From: HO2-45-11b sp964450915
Lineage (GTDB): Bacteria > Patescibacteriota > Andersenbacteria > UBA10190
Assembly: GCA_964450915.1 (NCBI GenBank)
Contig: CAYVFG010000002.1
Coordinates: 1 to 64,000, forward strand
Direction: 5' to 3'
Length of the DNA: 64,000 bases
Part shown: positions 18,214 to 27,562 of the stretch, in pieces
How the letters are laid out: each line of letters opens with the position of its first letter
Position numbering within the stretch: the stretch's first letter is position 1
Translations under genes and position numbers: made by a program
Notes under the pieces: generated by a model
Told to the model about the DNA's origin: nothing
Database searches by the model: none
Seen by the model: the letters and a program-made list of their open reading frames with translations, nothing else

Positions 18214-19928
18214 TTATTTCGCTTGTTGGATTGCTGCTTGCAGGTATTGCGACGGCGCCATTATATGTTCATCCCGAATATATAAGCAATCATGGTGATA
18301 TCAATCGAGGATTGATATATAACGCAATTGCGAAGCGAGATATACTGAGCGGCCATCTGCCTGCGTGGAATCAATACATTTGCGGAGGCATGCCGCTTGT
18401 GGGCGATTTGGAATCGTGGTTTCTGCATCCGATATTTTTCCTGACCTTTCCGTTTCCCGAGGTATTGGCGATGAAGATAGGGTATACGCTGGTACTTTTC
18501 AGCTCGTTTGTGGGCTTTTATGCATTGGCTCGAATTATTTTAAAATTCAAGATTACAGGTGCTGCGCTGTTTGCAATAATTGTAGCGTTTGGCGGGTACA
18601 TCTCAGCGCACTTAGCAGAAGGGTATTACGTATGGACAGCAAGCGCATACGTGCCATGGTTTTTGTTGTCCGCCATGTTGGCATTGAGAAATTTGAAATT
18701 CATCCCGTTTGCCGGATTGATGCTCGCATTCATGTTTGGAGCAGGAAGTATGCATCTAGCCGTATACAGCATGCTTTTTATAGGGATTATATATGCATTC
18801 CCTATGGCTGAAAGCAAATTTTTCCGACGCGTTACACTATGGCTGGCGATCGGCGCGTTTTTCGTAATCCTATCTGCCGCAAAGCTTCTCCCGGCGCTTT
18901 CCCTTCTTACGGCAACCAGTTCCAGAGAAGGATTTGCGCCCGCTATTACAATGCTTCCGGAAATACTATTTGGCAGAGGATTGCTTGGGCCGGTCATGCA
19001 GGCCGGGCAAATAATTCGATGGGGAGAATTCGACGAATATATCGGAATGCTTACGGGAACTGTGGCTGTTATCGGCGCCAGCATATTTCGAAAAAGGCTA
19101 TGGCATGCATACAAAGCATTTTTGGTCGCGAGCATTATAATGGCAGTTATTGCATTTTTGCCGTTACCGATTACGCATGGATTTATCAGTCATGTTTTTG
19201 ATTTATTCCGCATGCCAAGCAGGGTGTTGCTGTTTGCGGTATTTGGGATCGCGCTTGTTGCAGGATACGCAGTTGACGCAATTGCTTTGCCTCGAGGTGT
19301 TTTTGCGATAAAAGCGTTGATACTGCTTGTTATTACGCTGGATCTTCTTTCGAACGACATAACGCTTTTTTCTCGAACGTTTACGGTGCCTCTTCCGGAA
19401 AAGCATGCGGAGACAACGTTTCAGCGAGTCAGCCATGCGTACACTTCTGGGGATGAGGTGTATTATCGGGCAATATATTTGGATTTTCTGGAAAATAGAG
19501 GGACGAAGGATGTGTGCAGGTTTTATCAAGCGGGGCCGTTTAGTAGATCAATTGACGAAACGGATCCGAGGTATATCTCTCAAGGAGAAATATATTTGGA
19601 TGATGCAAAATCCGGAACCGTCTCATATACAATGAATACCAGGAGCGAATATAGTATTCACGCAAACATTCAGTCAGCAACGCGAATTATCATTAATCAA
19701 AATTATTATCCGGGCTGGGTGGCAAGTTCCGGGCAAAGAGTTGAAAATTATCATGGCGTTATCGCTATTTCTGTCGTGCCTGGAATATATGATATTACGC
19801 TGAGGTACAATCCGAATACGGTGTATTGGGGAATGGGAATATCTGCGCTTGGTTTTTTGATTGGCTTGCTGGTGATTATGAGAAGATCTGGTCGTACCAC
19901 TGGCGATACCAATCAACAAACCTCTTAG
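18195..19928 (+). CDS. YfhO-family membrane protein
   Basis: A 577-residue multi-pass protein. NHGDINRG (32-39) gives the acidic loop and LPAWNQYICGGMP (55-67) the YfhO signature, closest in wording to the protein at 2031. About 12 hydrophobic segments follow, then an extracytoplasmic beta domain with YYPGWVASSGQ and a last membrane segment. It overlaps the upstream small membrane protein by 19 bp. Its 3' end overlaps the convergent epimerase gene by 53 bp, the longest gene overlap in the window. Function is inferred as transfer of a sugar from a lipid carrier to an envelope polymer. Confidence 0.83.
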   Translation: MRKEFVIISLVGLLLAGIATAPLYVHPEYISNHGDINRGLIYNAIAKRDILSGHLPAWNQYICGGMPLVGDLESWFLHPIFFLTFPFPEVLAMKIGYTLVLFSSFVGFYALARIILKFKITGAALFAIIVAFGGYISAHLAEGYYVWTASAYVPWFLLSAMLALRNLKFIPFAGLMLAFMFGAGSMHLAVYSMLFIGIIYAFPMAESKFFRRVTLWLAIGAFFVILSAAKLLPALSLLTATSSREGFAPAITMLPEILFGRGLLGPVMQAGQIIRWGEFDEYIGMLTGTVAVIGASIFRKRLWHAYKAFLVASIIMAVIAFLPLPITHGFISHVFDLFRMPSRVLLFAVFGIALVAGYAVDAIALPRGVFAIKALILLVITLDLLSNDITLFSRTFTVPLPEKHAETTFQRVSHAYTSGDEVYYRAIYLDFLENRGTKDVCRFYQAGPFSRSIDETDPRYISQGEIYLDDAKSGTVSYTMNTRSEYSIHANIQSATRIIINQNYYPGWVASSGQRVENYHGVIAISVVPGIYDITLRYNPNTVYWGMGISALGFLIGLLVIMRRSGRTTGDTNQQTS

Positions 19929-20838
19929 CCCCTTCTTCTATTGGAGTTGTCGGATTGTAATGTAGATCCTTTTTTGCATTTGAAATATCAGCCAGGGTGC
20001 TTGAGATTTCTCCTGGCAATAAGTCTGCTATTTTTACAATTGCCTTTTTCCCGATCGCAGATTCGAACGCCGCAACCATGCGAGGAAGCTTAACCCCGTC
20101 AGATTCGCCAAGATTATATACATGATAGCCATGTACGTTATCGAATGCAGATATGACGCCCTGAATAATATCGTCGATGTAGGTAAAGTCTCTGCTTGTT
20201 CCTTCTCCTCGCAGTACAATTTCTTCTCCGTTCATAATTGCTTTCGTGAATGCAAATGGCGCCATTTCCGGCCTACCCCATGGGCCATATACGGTAAAGA
20301 ATCTCAAGCAGGTTGTAGGTACGCCATATAAATGATGCCAGGTGTAGGCGAGTGCTTCTGTTGCTACTTTTGTTGCTGCGTACGGAGAAATCGGGTGCAT
20401 AATATTCATATCCTCTCGAAATGGCAACTCCTTTTGGCCTCCGTATACGGAAGAGCTTGATGCGATCACTATCTTTTCTATCTTATTTTTTTGCGCAGCT
20501 TCTAGCACTGACGCAGTTCCCGTAACGTTTGAGTTTGTATATGTGAGAGGAGATTGGATGCTTCTTGGGATTGCTGCCCATGCACCCAAATGAATAATTG
20601 CAGTGATGCCATGTTCTTGGATAGTGCGCGTCACAAGCGCTTCGTCACAAAAATCTCCACGTACAAGAGTAACTGCTTCTTCCGGCTCAAACATATTCGC
20701 TACGCGCGCCTCTTTTAAGCGAGGATCGTATCGGTCGTTAAAATCATCAATAAGAACCACACTATCACCGCGATTAAGAAGTGCTCGCGCCGTATGCGAT
20801 CCGATGAATCCCGCCCCACCAGTTATTAGAATATTCAT
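19876..20838 (-). CDS. NAD-dependent sugar epimerase, UDP-glucuronate 4-epimerase-like
   Basis: A 320-residue extended short-chain dehydrogenase of cytoplasmic type. The Rossmann motif GGAGFIGS is at 7-14, the SSSSVYG catalytic Ser region at 127-133 and YAATK at 153-157, completing the Ser-Tyr-Lys set. RFFTVYGPWGRPEMA (179-193) is typical of UDP-glucuronate 4-epimerases, so interconversion of UDP-GlcA and UDP-GalA is the best guess; UDP-Glc/Gal epimerase is the alternative. It begins 1 nt after the stop of another sugar dehydratase/epimerase, in one operon. It would supply precursors to the glycosyltransferases here. Its C-terminus is encoded across the 53-bp overlap with the opposite gene. 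Confidence 0.88.
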   Translation of the reverse strand: MNILITGGAGFIGSHTARALLNRGDSVVLIDDFNDRYDPRLKEARVANMFEPEEAVTLVRGDFCDEALVTRTIQEHGITAIIHLGAWAAIPRSIQSPLTYTNSNVTGTASVLEAAQKNKIEKIVIASSSSVYGGQKELPFREDMNIMHPISPYAATKVATEALAYTWHHLYGVPTTCLRFFTVYGPWGRPEMAPFAFTKAIMNGEEIVLRGEGTSRDFTYIDDIIQGVISAFDNVHGYHVYNLGESDGVKLPRMVAAFESAIGKKAIVKIADLLPGEISSTLADISNAKKDLHYNPTTPIEEGAKRFVDWYRQWYDQIFS

Positions 20839-20839
20839 A

Positions 20840-21874
20840 TTAAAATATATTTTTGATTACTCCTAAAATTCCTTGTTTCCACGGAACTCGATGAGATACG
20901 CCGCTTTTATTTTGAAAATCTTTCAAATGCGCAACGTACCAATCGTAATTTTTGACAAGCGCTTGCTTGTTGGAAAACCTCGGGGCGTATCCTAATTGCT
21001 TCTCCGCTTTTTCTATAGATACAAAGGAATCTACTGACGCCGTTTCGTATACCCACTTATACAATGGGGAAATATGCAAGGCTTCCAAGATTCGCAGCGT
21101 CCAAATCATGGGAGCAGCCGGAAAGCCGATGATGCGCTTTCCGTGGCCGGCCTTATCGAGTACGGCTTGATAATCTTCCTTCATGGTCGTGTATTCTTTT
21201 GCTCCAATATTGTATGTATCGTTTGCAACGGATTCGTCGATTGTCATACACAAATAAATTGCGTCGCACAAATCGTCTACGTCGAGAAGCTGATATTTGT
21301 TATTTCCCATGCCGATCATCGGGAAATTATGGCCTGTTAATGCCCAATCATAAAACAGTGCAAATACCCCCAGTCTCTCGGGGCCAACGAATGATTTTGG
21401 ACGGATAACGGATACGCATTTACCTTGAGCGCGGAATTTTTCGCATTCTTGCTCCGCTAGGATTTTTGCTTCGCCGTATGCGCCAACTCCTTGAAGCTTG
21501 TCTGTTTCATACAGCGGGTGATGATCCGGGATCCCGTACACTGCAGTAGAAGAAATATGCACAACTCGCTGTACGCCATGCTCGAATGCCGAGGCAAGAA
21601 CGTTTCTTGTTCCATCCACGTCGGTACTGTAAATATCCTCTTTCGAATAGAGCGGGAGCGCTGCGGCGCAATGCACTACGATGTCTACGCCGGGCATTGC
21701 TGCATCAAGGTCGGATTTATCTCGAATATCTTTTTTAACAACGGTTATCTGGCCTCGTTCCGGATAATCGAAATCGGCAATATCGTATGAAATGACATTA
21801 TGCCCTTTTGCAAGTAAGTATCTTGTTAGGTTGATGCCTAAAAACCCCGCTCCGCCTGTGATAAGAATTTTCAT
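20840..21874 (-). CDS. NAD-dependent epimerase/dehydratase
   Basis: 344 residues from ATG 21874, where the Rossmann strand begins (MKILITGGAGFLGI, GGAGFLG at 7-13); longer frames upstream only add unrelated sequence. The catalytic set is SSTAVYG (108-114) and YGEAK (133-137). It belongs to the extended SDR sugar-nucleotide family, but the substrate pocket gives no clear specificity. A TATACT box lies 8 nt before the ATG. It heads a two-gene operon with the UDP-glucuronate-epimerase-like gene, so a nucleotide-sugar substrate is likely. Confidence 0.85.
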   Translation of the reverse strand: MKILITGGAGFLGINLTRYLLAKGHNVISYDIADFDYPERGQITVVKKDIRDKSDLDAAMPGVDIVVHCAAALPLYSKEDIYSTDVDGTRNVLASAFEHGVQRVVHISSTAVYGIPDHHPLYETDKLQGVGAYGEAKILAEQECEKFRAQGKCVSVIRPKSFVGPERLGVFALFYDWALTGHNFPMIGMGNNKYQLLDVDDLCDAIYLCMTIDESVANDTYNIGAKEYTTMKEDYQAVLDKAGHGKRIIGFPAAPMIWTLRILEALHISPLYKWVYETASVDSFVSIEKAEKQLGYAPRFSNKQALVKNYDWYVAHLKDFQNKSGVSHRVPWKQGILGVIKNIF

Positions 21875-21912
21875 ATATCTGCAGTATACACAAGATGTAG
21901 TATGATGAAAGC
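21875..21912. promoter_or_regulatory. Divergent promoters, both apparently leaderless
   Basis: TATACT on the minus strand (21888-21883) is 8 nt before ATG 21874. TATGAT on the plus strand (21901-21906) is 6 nt before ATG 21913. The whole gap is 38 bp and there is no Shine-Dalgarno sequence. Confidence 0.55.
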
Positions 21913-23184
21913 ATGGGAATTTTATTGCTGTATGAGGGAATATTGGATTCCATGCATAAAAGAATTTTTGGCGTAACGATGGGTCCAAAGACAATTGAGT
22001 TCTTAAAGCAATTGCACTGGTCGATGATTGGGGGAGTTGTTGCAGCAATTATTTCATTTGCAGTTTCAGTTTGGGCCGGACGCGTTCTTGGAACAGATCA
22101 GTATGGGCAGTACAGCTTCGCAGTGGCGACTGCGCAACTTATTGCATTGTTTATTACATGGAGTTTTGAAATTGCGATTGTGCGCGCGCTTGCTTTTACA
22201 AGGGAAGATGCATCCAGCCAGAACTACATTATCTCTTCTGCGATTTTATTTTTAATTGTCACGATCGTATTGGCTAACCTTGTTTCCTACCTTCTGCCGT
22301 TTCCATTCTTGAAAGGTATTGTTATGGCGTTTGCAACGGTGCTTGCTATCAAGCAGCTATTCGACGGAATGATGCGCGGACTAGGATTGTTCGGCTACCA
22401 GGCTGTCGGAAAAGTTATTGAGGCATGTGCGGTGCTTAGCGTCTTTGCCTTTATGGCGTACGAAGGGCTGCACTCATATACATATTACCTGCTTGCCTCG
22501 TTACTCGGAGGATTCTGCCTCATCTTGTGGTACTCGGTGCGGATTCGATTCGATGCATCTTTCAAGCAGATTTCTCATTCTGCATTTCAGGTATTGTGGA
22601 CATACGGATCGCGCGCAATCATTTGGCTCGTACTATCGACCGTGCTTGGGTTTGCCGCAAAGTTTATTATCAAATATGAGCTGGGGAATCAATTTCTCGG
22701 ACAGTTTGCGGCATATAACATGGTATCGATTACGGTAATGACATTTTTGGGAGGATTAATTGCCAACGTATTTTTCCCTGTTGCAGTCCAAGAAGGGGAC
22801 AGTGAAGAAATGTGGAAGCGAATGCGCAAGGGAACGCTTGTGGGAGCATTGCCGTTATTAATTGCTGGTATTTTTATCACAAATACCGCCGTAGCCTTAT
22901 ATGGGGATGCGTATTACCTCTCGCTTTGGTTCGGCGCCGGTATGGCTGTTATCGCCGTTATTCAATTTTTTACGGGCATGTACTGGTGGGCTATCGCAAG
23001 CGATGGCGTGATTGGCGTGCGGTATATGGCGTTTCATAGCGCAGTTGGCGGACTCATATTCGTAGCGGCTCTGGCTACGCTTCTTCATATGTATATGCTG
23101 TGGGGAATTATCATGAGCTACGGCCTCTGGAGTTTGTATGCTTGCGCCGTTATTTATAGGTGGCGAGTTATATTAAAGCACTAA
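21913..23184 (+). CDS. Oligosaccharide flippase (Wzx/polysaccharide biosynthesis family)
   Basis: A 423-residue multi-pass protein of the MOP exporter superfamily. From residue about 35 the sequence IGGVVAAIISFAVSVWAGR then LGTDQYGQYSFAVATAQLI is the classic first helix pair of Wzx/RfbX proteins, and about 12 helices fill the rest. It would move undecaprenyl-linked oligosaccharides across the membrane. The ATG at 21913 fits a -10 box 6 nt upstream; internal ATGs at 21952 and 21979 are alternatives. It stands alone on this strand. Its stop shares CTAA with the convergent gene. No Wzy polymerase is evident nearby. Confidence 0.88.
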   Translation: MGILLLYEGILDSMHKRIFGVTMGPKTIEFLKQLHWSMIGGVVAAIISFAVSVWAGRVLGTDQYGQYSFAVATAQLIALFITWSFEIAIVRALAFTREDASSQNYIISSAILFLIVTIVLANLVSYLLPFPFLKGIVMAFATVLAIKQLFDGMMRGLGLFGYQAVGKVIEACAVLSVFAFMAYEGLHSYTYYLLASLLGGFCLILWYSVRIRFDASFKQISHSAFQVLWTYGSRAIIWLVLSTVLGFAAKFIIKYELGNQFLGQFAAYNMVSITVMTFLGGLIANVFFPVAVQEGDSEEMWKRMRKGTLVGALPLLIAGIFITNTAVALYGDAYYLSLWFGAGMAVIAVIQFFTGMYWWAIASDGVIGVRYMAFHSAVGGLIFVAALATLLHMYMLWGIIMSYGLWSLYACAVIYRWRVILKH

Positions 23185-23696
23185 GCGCCGCATTGATGCT
23201 CTTGTCCTCCGCATACTCTGTATAACGTTTTTCCATTTTCGTGAAGAATTCTAAAATTGAATTTCCTGTGTTCGTCTTCGTCGAAAAATACACCATCCTT
23301 TGCTTGTGATTCCAATTGGGCTTGCAGATAAAAGGATGTAACAATATTTTTCTCGATGCCGGTAATGCAGTATGAATACACGAATCCTTTGGACTCTCTT
23401 ACGTCGTGTGGAATTGCATCAATGAATTGCTCGCGCAATAAAGGGGATGACTCCCCAAAAAACCAGCTATCCTTGCTACTTTGCGTACAACCGATTGTGT
23501 GAATAGTTGCGGCAGGGTAGCTATTATGAGCATTAAAATATTGTTCAGCGCTTCGTTTTATGTTTGCAATATCTTGTTTGCGTAAATCATCTCGAACTAC
23601 GGAACGGGCATAGAGAATGCTATGTGCGCCAAGTGCCGCAAGGACAACGGCTAAAGAAATGACGGAAATGAGCTCGTACCGTATTTGTTTTGTCAT
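23181..23696 (-). CDS. Pilin-like membrane-anchored protein
   Basis: 171 residues with one N-terminal membrane helix (about 9-29). This is followed by an amphipathic helix leading into AEQYFNAHNSYPA (50-62), the layout seen in type II secretion/type IV pseudopilins. There is no clear prepilin peptidase site (Gly before a Phe/Met-Glu), so it may be a pilin-fold protein that is not processed. Four Cys lie in the exported part, two close to the end (VCGGQEHQCGA), allowing a C-terminal disulfide as in many pilins. No assembly genes are adjacent. It sits between two unrelated convergent and divergent neighbours. Function unknown. Confidence 0.62.
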   Translation of the reverse strand: MTKQIRYELISVISLAVVLAALGAHSILYARSVVRDDLRKQDIANIKRSAEQYFNAHNSYPAATIHTIGCTQSSKDSWFFGESSPLLREQFIDAIPHDVRESKGFVYSYCITGIEKNIVTSFYLQAQLESQAKDGVFFDEDEHRKFNFRILHENGKTLYRVCGGQEHQCGA

Positions 23697-23724
23697 ATAG
23701 AGATATGTTACAAGATAAAGGAAT

Positions 23725-26106
23725 ATGCATACAGGGGCATTTTTAAAACTATTTACGTATGTTCGGTCATATCCCGTAGTAGTTTTATTCTGCCTGTTTC
23801 TTATTGTGATTGCATGCTACCTTGCCGCGCCTATTTCATACAGCCGCATAATCCCAGCTCCGCAAGGCGAAAATGATCGATTGTATTTTGGGGGCGCGAA
23901 AGTCGTGTCCCAAGAATTTATTCCGCACACCGGGTTGTCGGAAATTAACGTTCCGGTAGGAAGCGCCGATCATCCTAAGACTCCTCTTATATTGCATATT
24001 CGAAAATCAGCTGACAGTAGTGACATTGTGGCCATACCGCTCTTCTCGCTACAAAATGAAACTGCAAAGTTCAGATTCAATCCGATACTGCTGCCGCCTT
24101 CTCGTTTAGTGTGGATTATTGAGGCTCCGCACGCTGCAGGAAATTCGTTTTGGACATATCGCGAACAGGATGTCACGGCGTTTCCGGAAGGCCACACATA
24201 TCAAAATAACAGATCCGTTAAAGGTAATATCGGATTTTCGGAGGTATGGACATATCCAAGATTCGCAGCAATTATTCATACATTTAAAACATCGTCAGGG
24301 CATGGATTTGCTCCATTCGAATATGCCAGCGCGTACGCGGGGATTGCGGCACTTGCGGGTGCTATGCTGCTGAAGCGACGAAACATAGCCGAAAAAACTA
24401 TTGTGCTATGGTGCATTGCACTTGGAATAGCTCTGCATATATGGCTCGCCCTCACCACGCCCGTTATTATTGATGAAGGCGCTTATATTCAGGATATATT
24501 GCAGGCATCGCACCATCTGCTCCCGTTCCGAGATTTTCTTACAAAAGGCCCCGCATACCTATTTATATTGTGGTTGTGGAGTTTTATAGTGCCGCACACC
24601 GTTGTTGCATGGAGGCTCCTCTCGGCAATCTTATGGGCATTGGGGACGTGGTGGTTTTGGCAGCTTGCAATTGAATTTGATTTGCAGAAACGCTCTCGAC
24701 TTCTCGCGACTGCGGCATTCGGCATTATGCCGGCATCAATAGCGCTGAGTACGCCTTTGTTGCTCGAAACCGCAAGTATCCCAATTTCTCTGTTAGGGCT
24801 TTTATGCATCATCCGATCAGCAAAAAAATCTTCCTGGAAACTTGCAGCGCTTGCAGGGGCAGTGTTTGCAATGGCATTTTTCGTGCGTGTTACTGCTGCT
24901 ATTCCCGCATGTATTGCATTGATCGCGCTTCTCGTGTTTGCTAAAAAACAATTCAAAATAAAGTTAGCAGGTGCGTATATTGCAACTGGGCTTTTATTAT
25001 TCGGTCTGATGTTCTGCTCGAGTGTGGCAATTATGGGCATTCATAAAGCATCCGTCGTGGTAAATATGGAAGCTCTCCTTATTTCTCAGAATCGCCAGCA
25101 GAATGTTCAAGTTTCTGATGCGCCCAGCGACCCTGCGTTTAGAACTATTATTATTCAATCTCGATTGCTATGGAGAACTGGTGTTTTGTTTGTTGCGTCG
25201 CTTTTCTTAATTCCTCTCCTGCTTATTGATCGTCGAAGAATTCTACTGTCGTTTTCCATTTTTACTGCCCTGTTCTTTGCATGCAGATACGTTGTTCTTA
25301 CGTTGTACGATACCGGGTTTTTGTTGCCGAAACACTTCGCCACCTCAGTACCGTTTATATTGATTATGATTATTGGAGTCCCGCTCCTTACTGCGTTCGC
25401 GGCGTTTTTCTATAATCGAACCGAAAAGATGCGAGACCACTCAACACAAGCCCTTTTCGTCATACTATTCTTGGTATGGCTTGCGTTCTCGGGGTACGCG
25501 TATGCAAAATATGGAAGATTTCGTCAAAGTTACCTTACTGAATTCATCCCTCAGCTGGCACTCTTTTTCGGAGTCGGGTTTCATTTCCTATTTACTACTT
25601 GGAGTGCCATAAGGCCCGTATGGCTTTCTCGGCTACTCACTGGCGGGATGTTGTTTTTAATGGGCGCAGGCGTATATCAAGGGTATGCAATGGCTGAGAT
25701 GTTCCCGCATACCGGTACGGTGGATCAGGGAAGTCTCGTTCGTATTGTGAGGCTTATTCAAGAAAATGTTCCAAAAGGGGATATGATCTTTACTGCCCAG
25801 CCGGTAGCAACTGCGTTTTCTGAGCGACAGATCATGTTCGGGTATTCTCATCCCGGGTGGTATCGGGAAGCTATGTTCGGTACCGTTTCTGTAGAATTAC
25901 GGAATCTATTATTCAGGACTCCTGAGGCGATAACCGATTATTTAAAACATGAAGCTGAATTCGTGCTGACGGATAGCAGAACAAATGAAATCTATTTCGA
26001 TGGATATCCGGAGCGTGCTGCTATCCTGAAACAGGATTTTGAAGAAATTTCCTCCACTATAAACGAAACTGCAGGAGATACGTACACCCTTTACCGTCGG
26101 CGCTAA
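23725..26106 (+). CDS. GT-C membrane glycosyltransferase with N-terminal extracytoplasmic domain
   Basis: 793 residues. An N-terminal anchor (about 17-35) is followed by a beta-rich extracytoplasmic domain to about residue 195. A second hydrophobic block then leads to DEGAYIQD (250-257) and LPFRDFLTKGP (266-276). Those two motifs recur in the gene at 28355 (DESAYMQD, LPFRDFGGTKGP), and the C-terminal tails also match in pattern (a D-R-T-x-E/D-x-YF segment). They are paralogues, with this one carrying an added N-terminal domain. The acidic loop marks a lipid-carrier-dependent GT-C enzyme. Its stop overlaps the convergent gene in CTAA. Confidence 0.82.
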   Translation: MHTGAFLKLFTYVRSYPVVVLFCLFLIVIACYLAAPISYSRIIPAPQGENDRLYFGGAKVVSQEFIPHTGLSEINVPVGSADHPKTPLILHIRKSADSSDIVAIPLFSLQNETAKFRFNPILLPPSRLVWIIEAPHAAGNSFWTYREQDVTAFPEGHTYQNNRSVKGNIGFSEVWTYPRFAAIIHTFKTSSGHGFAPFEYASAYAGIAALAGAMLLKRRNIAEKTIVLWCIALGIALHIWLALTTPVIIDEGAYIQDILQASHHLLPFRDFLTKGPAYLFILWLWSFIVPHTVVAWRLLSAILWALGTWWFWQLAIEFDLQKRSRLLATAAFGIMPASIALSTPLLLETASIPISLLGLLCIIRSAKKSSWKLAALAGAVFAMAFFVRVTAAIPACIALIALLVFAKKQFKIKLAGAYIATGLLLFGLMFCSSVAIMGIHKASVVVNMEALLISQNRQQNVQVSDAPSDPAFRTIIIQSRLLWRTGVLFVASLFLIPLLLIDRRRILLSFSIFTALFFACRYVVLTLYDTGFLLPKHFATSVPFILIMIIGVPLLTAFAAFFYNRTEKMRDHSTQALFVILFLVWLAFSGYAYAKYGRFRQSYLTEFIPQLALFFGVGFHFLFTTWSAIRPVWLSRLLTGGMLFLMGAGVYQGYAMAEMFPHTGTVDQGSLVRIVRLIQENVPKGDMIFTAQPVATAFSERQIMFGYSHPGWYREAMFGTVSVELRNLLFRTPEAITDYLKHEAEFVLTDSRTNEIYFDGYPERAAILKQDFEEISSTINETAGDTYTLYRRR

Positions 26107-27545
26107 CGCTTGAATATCCACACGTACGGGAGGCCGTTGATAGTGACAATATGATCGGGTGTTTTGTTGCTCTGCAGATAGTTATTTACAATATCTGTTT
26201 CAGGGGCGTCGGCACCTCGTTCAAACATGGACCGATATATTACTACATAGTCAGCGTTAGAGTCGTCGATGTGCGTTATAGGGTCAACCTGGCCATTGTA
26301 AAAGTATTGGAACACGCTTCCGTAATATGACAGTACTTTAGCTCCTGGATGATTCGTTTGTATCCATGCAGCAGCTTGTTCCAACCCTTCCCCCCAGCCG
26401 AGCTTATGCTGTGCCTCAATCGGATATAGTCGGTTATACTGAGCCAAATAATAGGGATATAAGCGAATATCGTCGATTGCTAAATATGCAATTGGAATCG
26501 CAATTGCCAGTAGAGCCCATCGTTTTGCGTATCGAAGGCCAAGGGGCGCGGCGATTACTAATGTCAGCATTGAAAATAATACATATCGATCGCTTTTATC
26601 TGATCCAGTATTCAAAACGAATGCAAATATCGCCCCTGCGAACAAGAAGAATGTTACGGTAGCAGCGTGTCGAGATTTTCTGATATTCTTTAGTTGCCAT
26701 AATCCAAATGGCAGCAATAGTGCTACTGGTACGGACATGCGGAAGAATATTTCTCGCGCATAGTACCAGGAGGCAGACGTCGTTTGCTGTTCTCGTGTTC
26801 CTTCGGTATGCAGAGTTGCTCGGGTGAACAGCAAGTTCCACACCTTATCGGCATGAAACCATAGCGCTGGCCAAGCAATGAATACGGACAGTGCAAACAC
26901 CCCTATCCATAAGCACGACAATCTAACAAGAGTTCTGAGTCTATGATTCTTCTTCCAATTTTTCCATACAATAATTGCCAATGCTGTTGGAATAAGGATG
27001 ATGGCAAATATTTTTGTGAGCAGCGCGAATGCTCCAAAGATGGCGCTTGCAATAATATATCTTCGCTGAACACGGGGTGTTATAAATGCACATAACAGGC
27101 TGGCGATAGATGCAAGATAGAACAATGCGAGCAGTGCATCCGTGTGAGCTATTCTGCTATGTGCGATTAAAAACGGATCGAGTGCAAGAAAGAATCCTGT
27201 AATGAGTCCCCAGCGCTTGCCGATGAGCAGTATAAGAAAATAGGTAATAATGACAATAAGGATGCTTGTTGCAAGCGCGATTGCTGTTTGGGCAGCTGCA
27301 AGGGATCGCCATGGGGTAGAAAATCCAATGAGCCAGGTTGTGGTAACGCCTGGCTGGCCTGCTATGAGCGTTCGTTCAAAATTCCCTACAGAAAGACCGT
27401 TTATAAATGTTGCTCCTCGAGACATCCAAAGAGGCTCATCTGTAGTAAGGATATGGCCTAATCCGACGAGGCGGGGAATAAAGACTGTTGATAGGAATAT
27501 GAGGCCCACTATATATTTCTTTGTGCGCTGATCCAGAAATTTCAT
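26103..27545 (-). CDS. GT-C membrane glycosyltransferase of the GWGEGLD family
   Basis: A 480-residue multi-pass protein. TTDEPLW in the first loop and QPGVTTTW some 27 residues later are the acidic and PGVTT motifs shared with the protein at 10005. GWGEGLE (383-389) opens a C-terminal tail of about 98 residues that also holds NADYVVIYR and ends LPYVWIFKR; the same tail closes the protein at 30088. The stretch resembles PMT/GT39 enzymes that transfer from polyprenyl-phosphate sugars. It starts 17 nt after the methyltransferase at 27563, in the same direction, and is likely co-transcribed. Confidence 0.83.
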   Translation of the reverse strand: MKFLDQRTKKYIVGLIFLSTVFIPRLVGLGHILTTDEPLWMSRGATFINGLSVGNFERTLIAGQPGVTTTWLIGFSTPWRSLAAAQTAIALATSILIVIITYFLILLIGKRWGLITGFFLALDPFLIAHSRIAHTDALLALFYLASIASLLCAFITPRVQRRYIIASAIFGAFALLTKIFAIILIPTALAIIVWKNWKKNHRLRTLVRLSCLWIGVFALSVFIAWPALWFHADKVWNLLFTRATLHTEGTREQQTTSASWYYAREIFFRMSVPVALLLPFGLWQLKNIRKSRHAATVTFFLFAGAIFAFVLNTGSDKSDRYVLFSMLTLVIAAPLGLRYAKRWALLAIAIPIAYLAIDDIRLYPYYLAQYNRLYPIEAQHKLGWGEGLEQAAAWIQTNHPGAKVLSYYGSVFQYFYNGQVDPITHIDDSNADYVVIYRSMFERGADAPETDIVNNYLQSNKTPDHIVTINGLPYVWIFKR

Positions 27546-27562
27546 ATGATTGATGCTGGCGA

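Noticed and set aside
24489..25040. A 183-residue minus-strand frame
   Set aside because: Antisense to the GT-C gene at 23725; rich in Ala, Asn and Arg with no coding signals.
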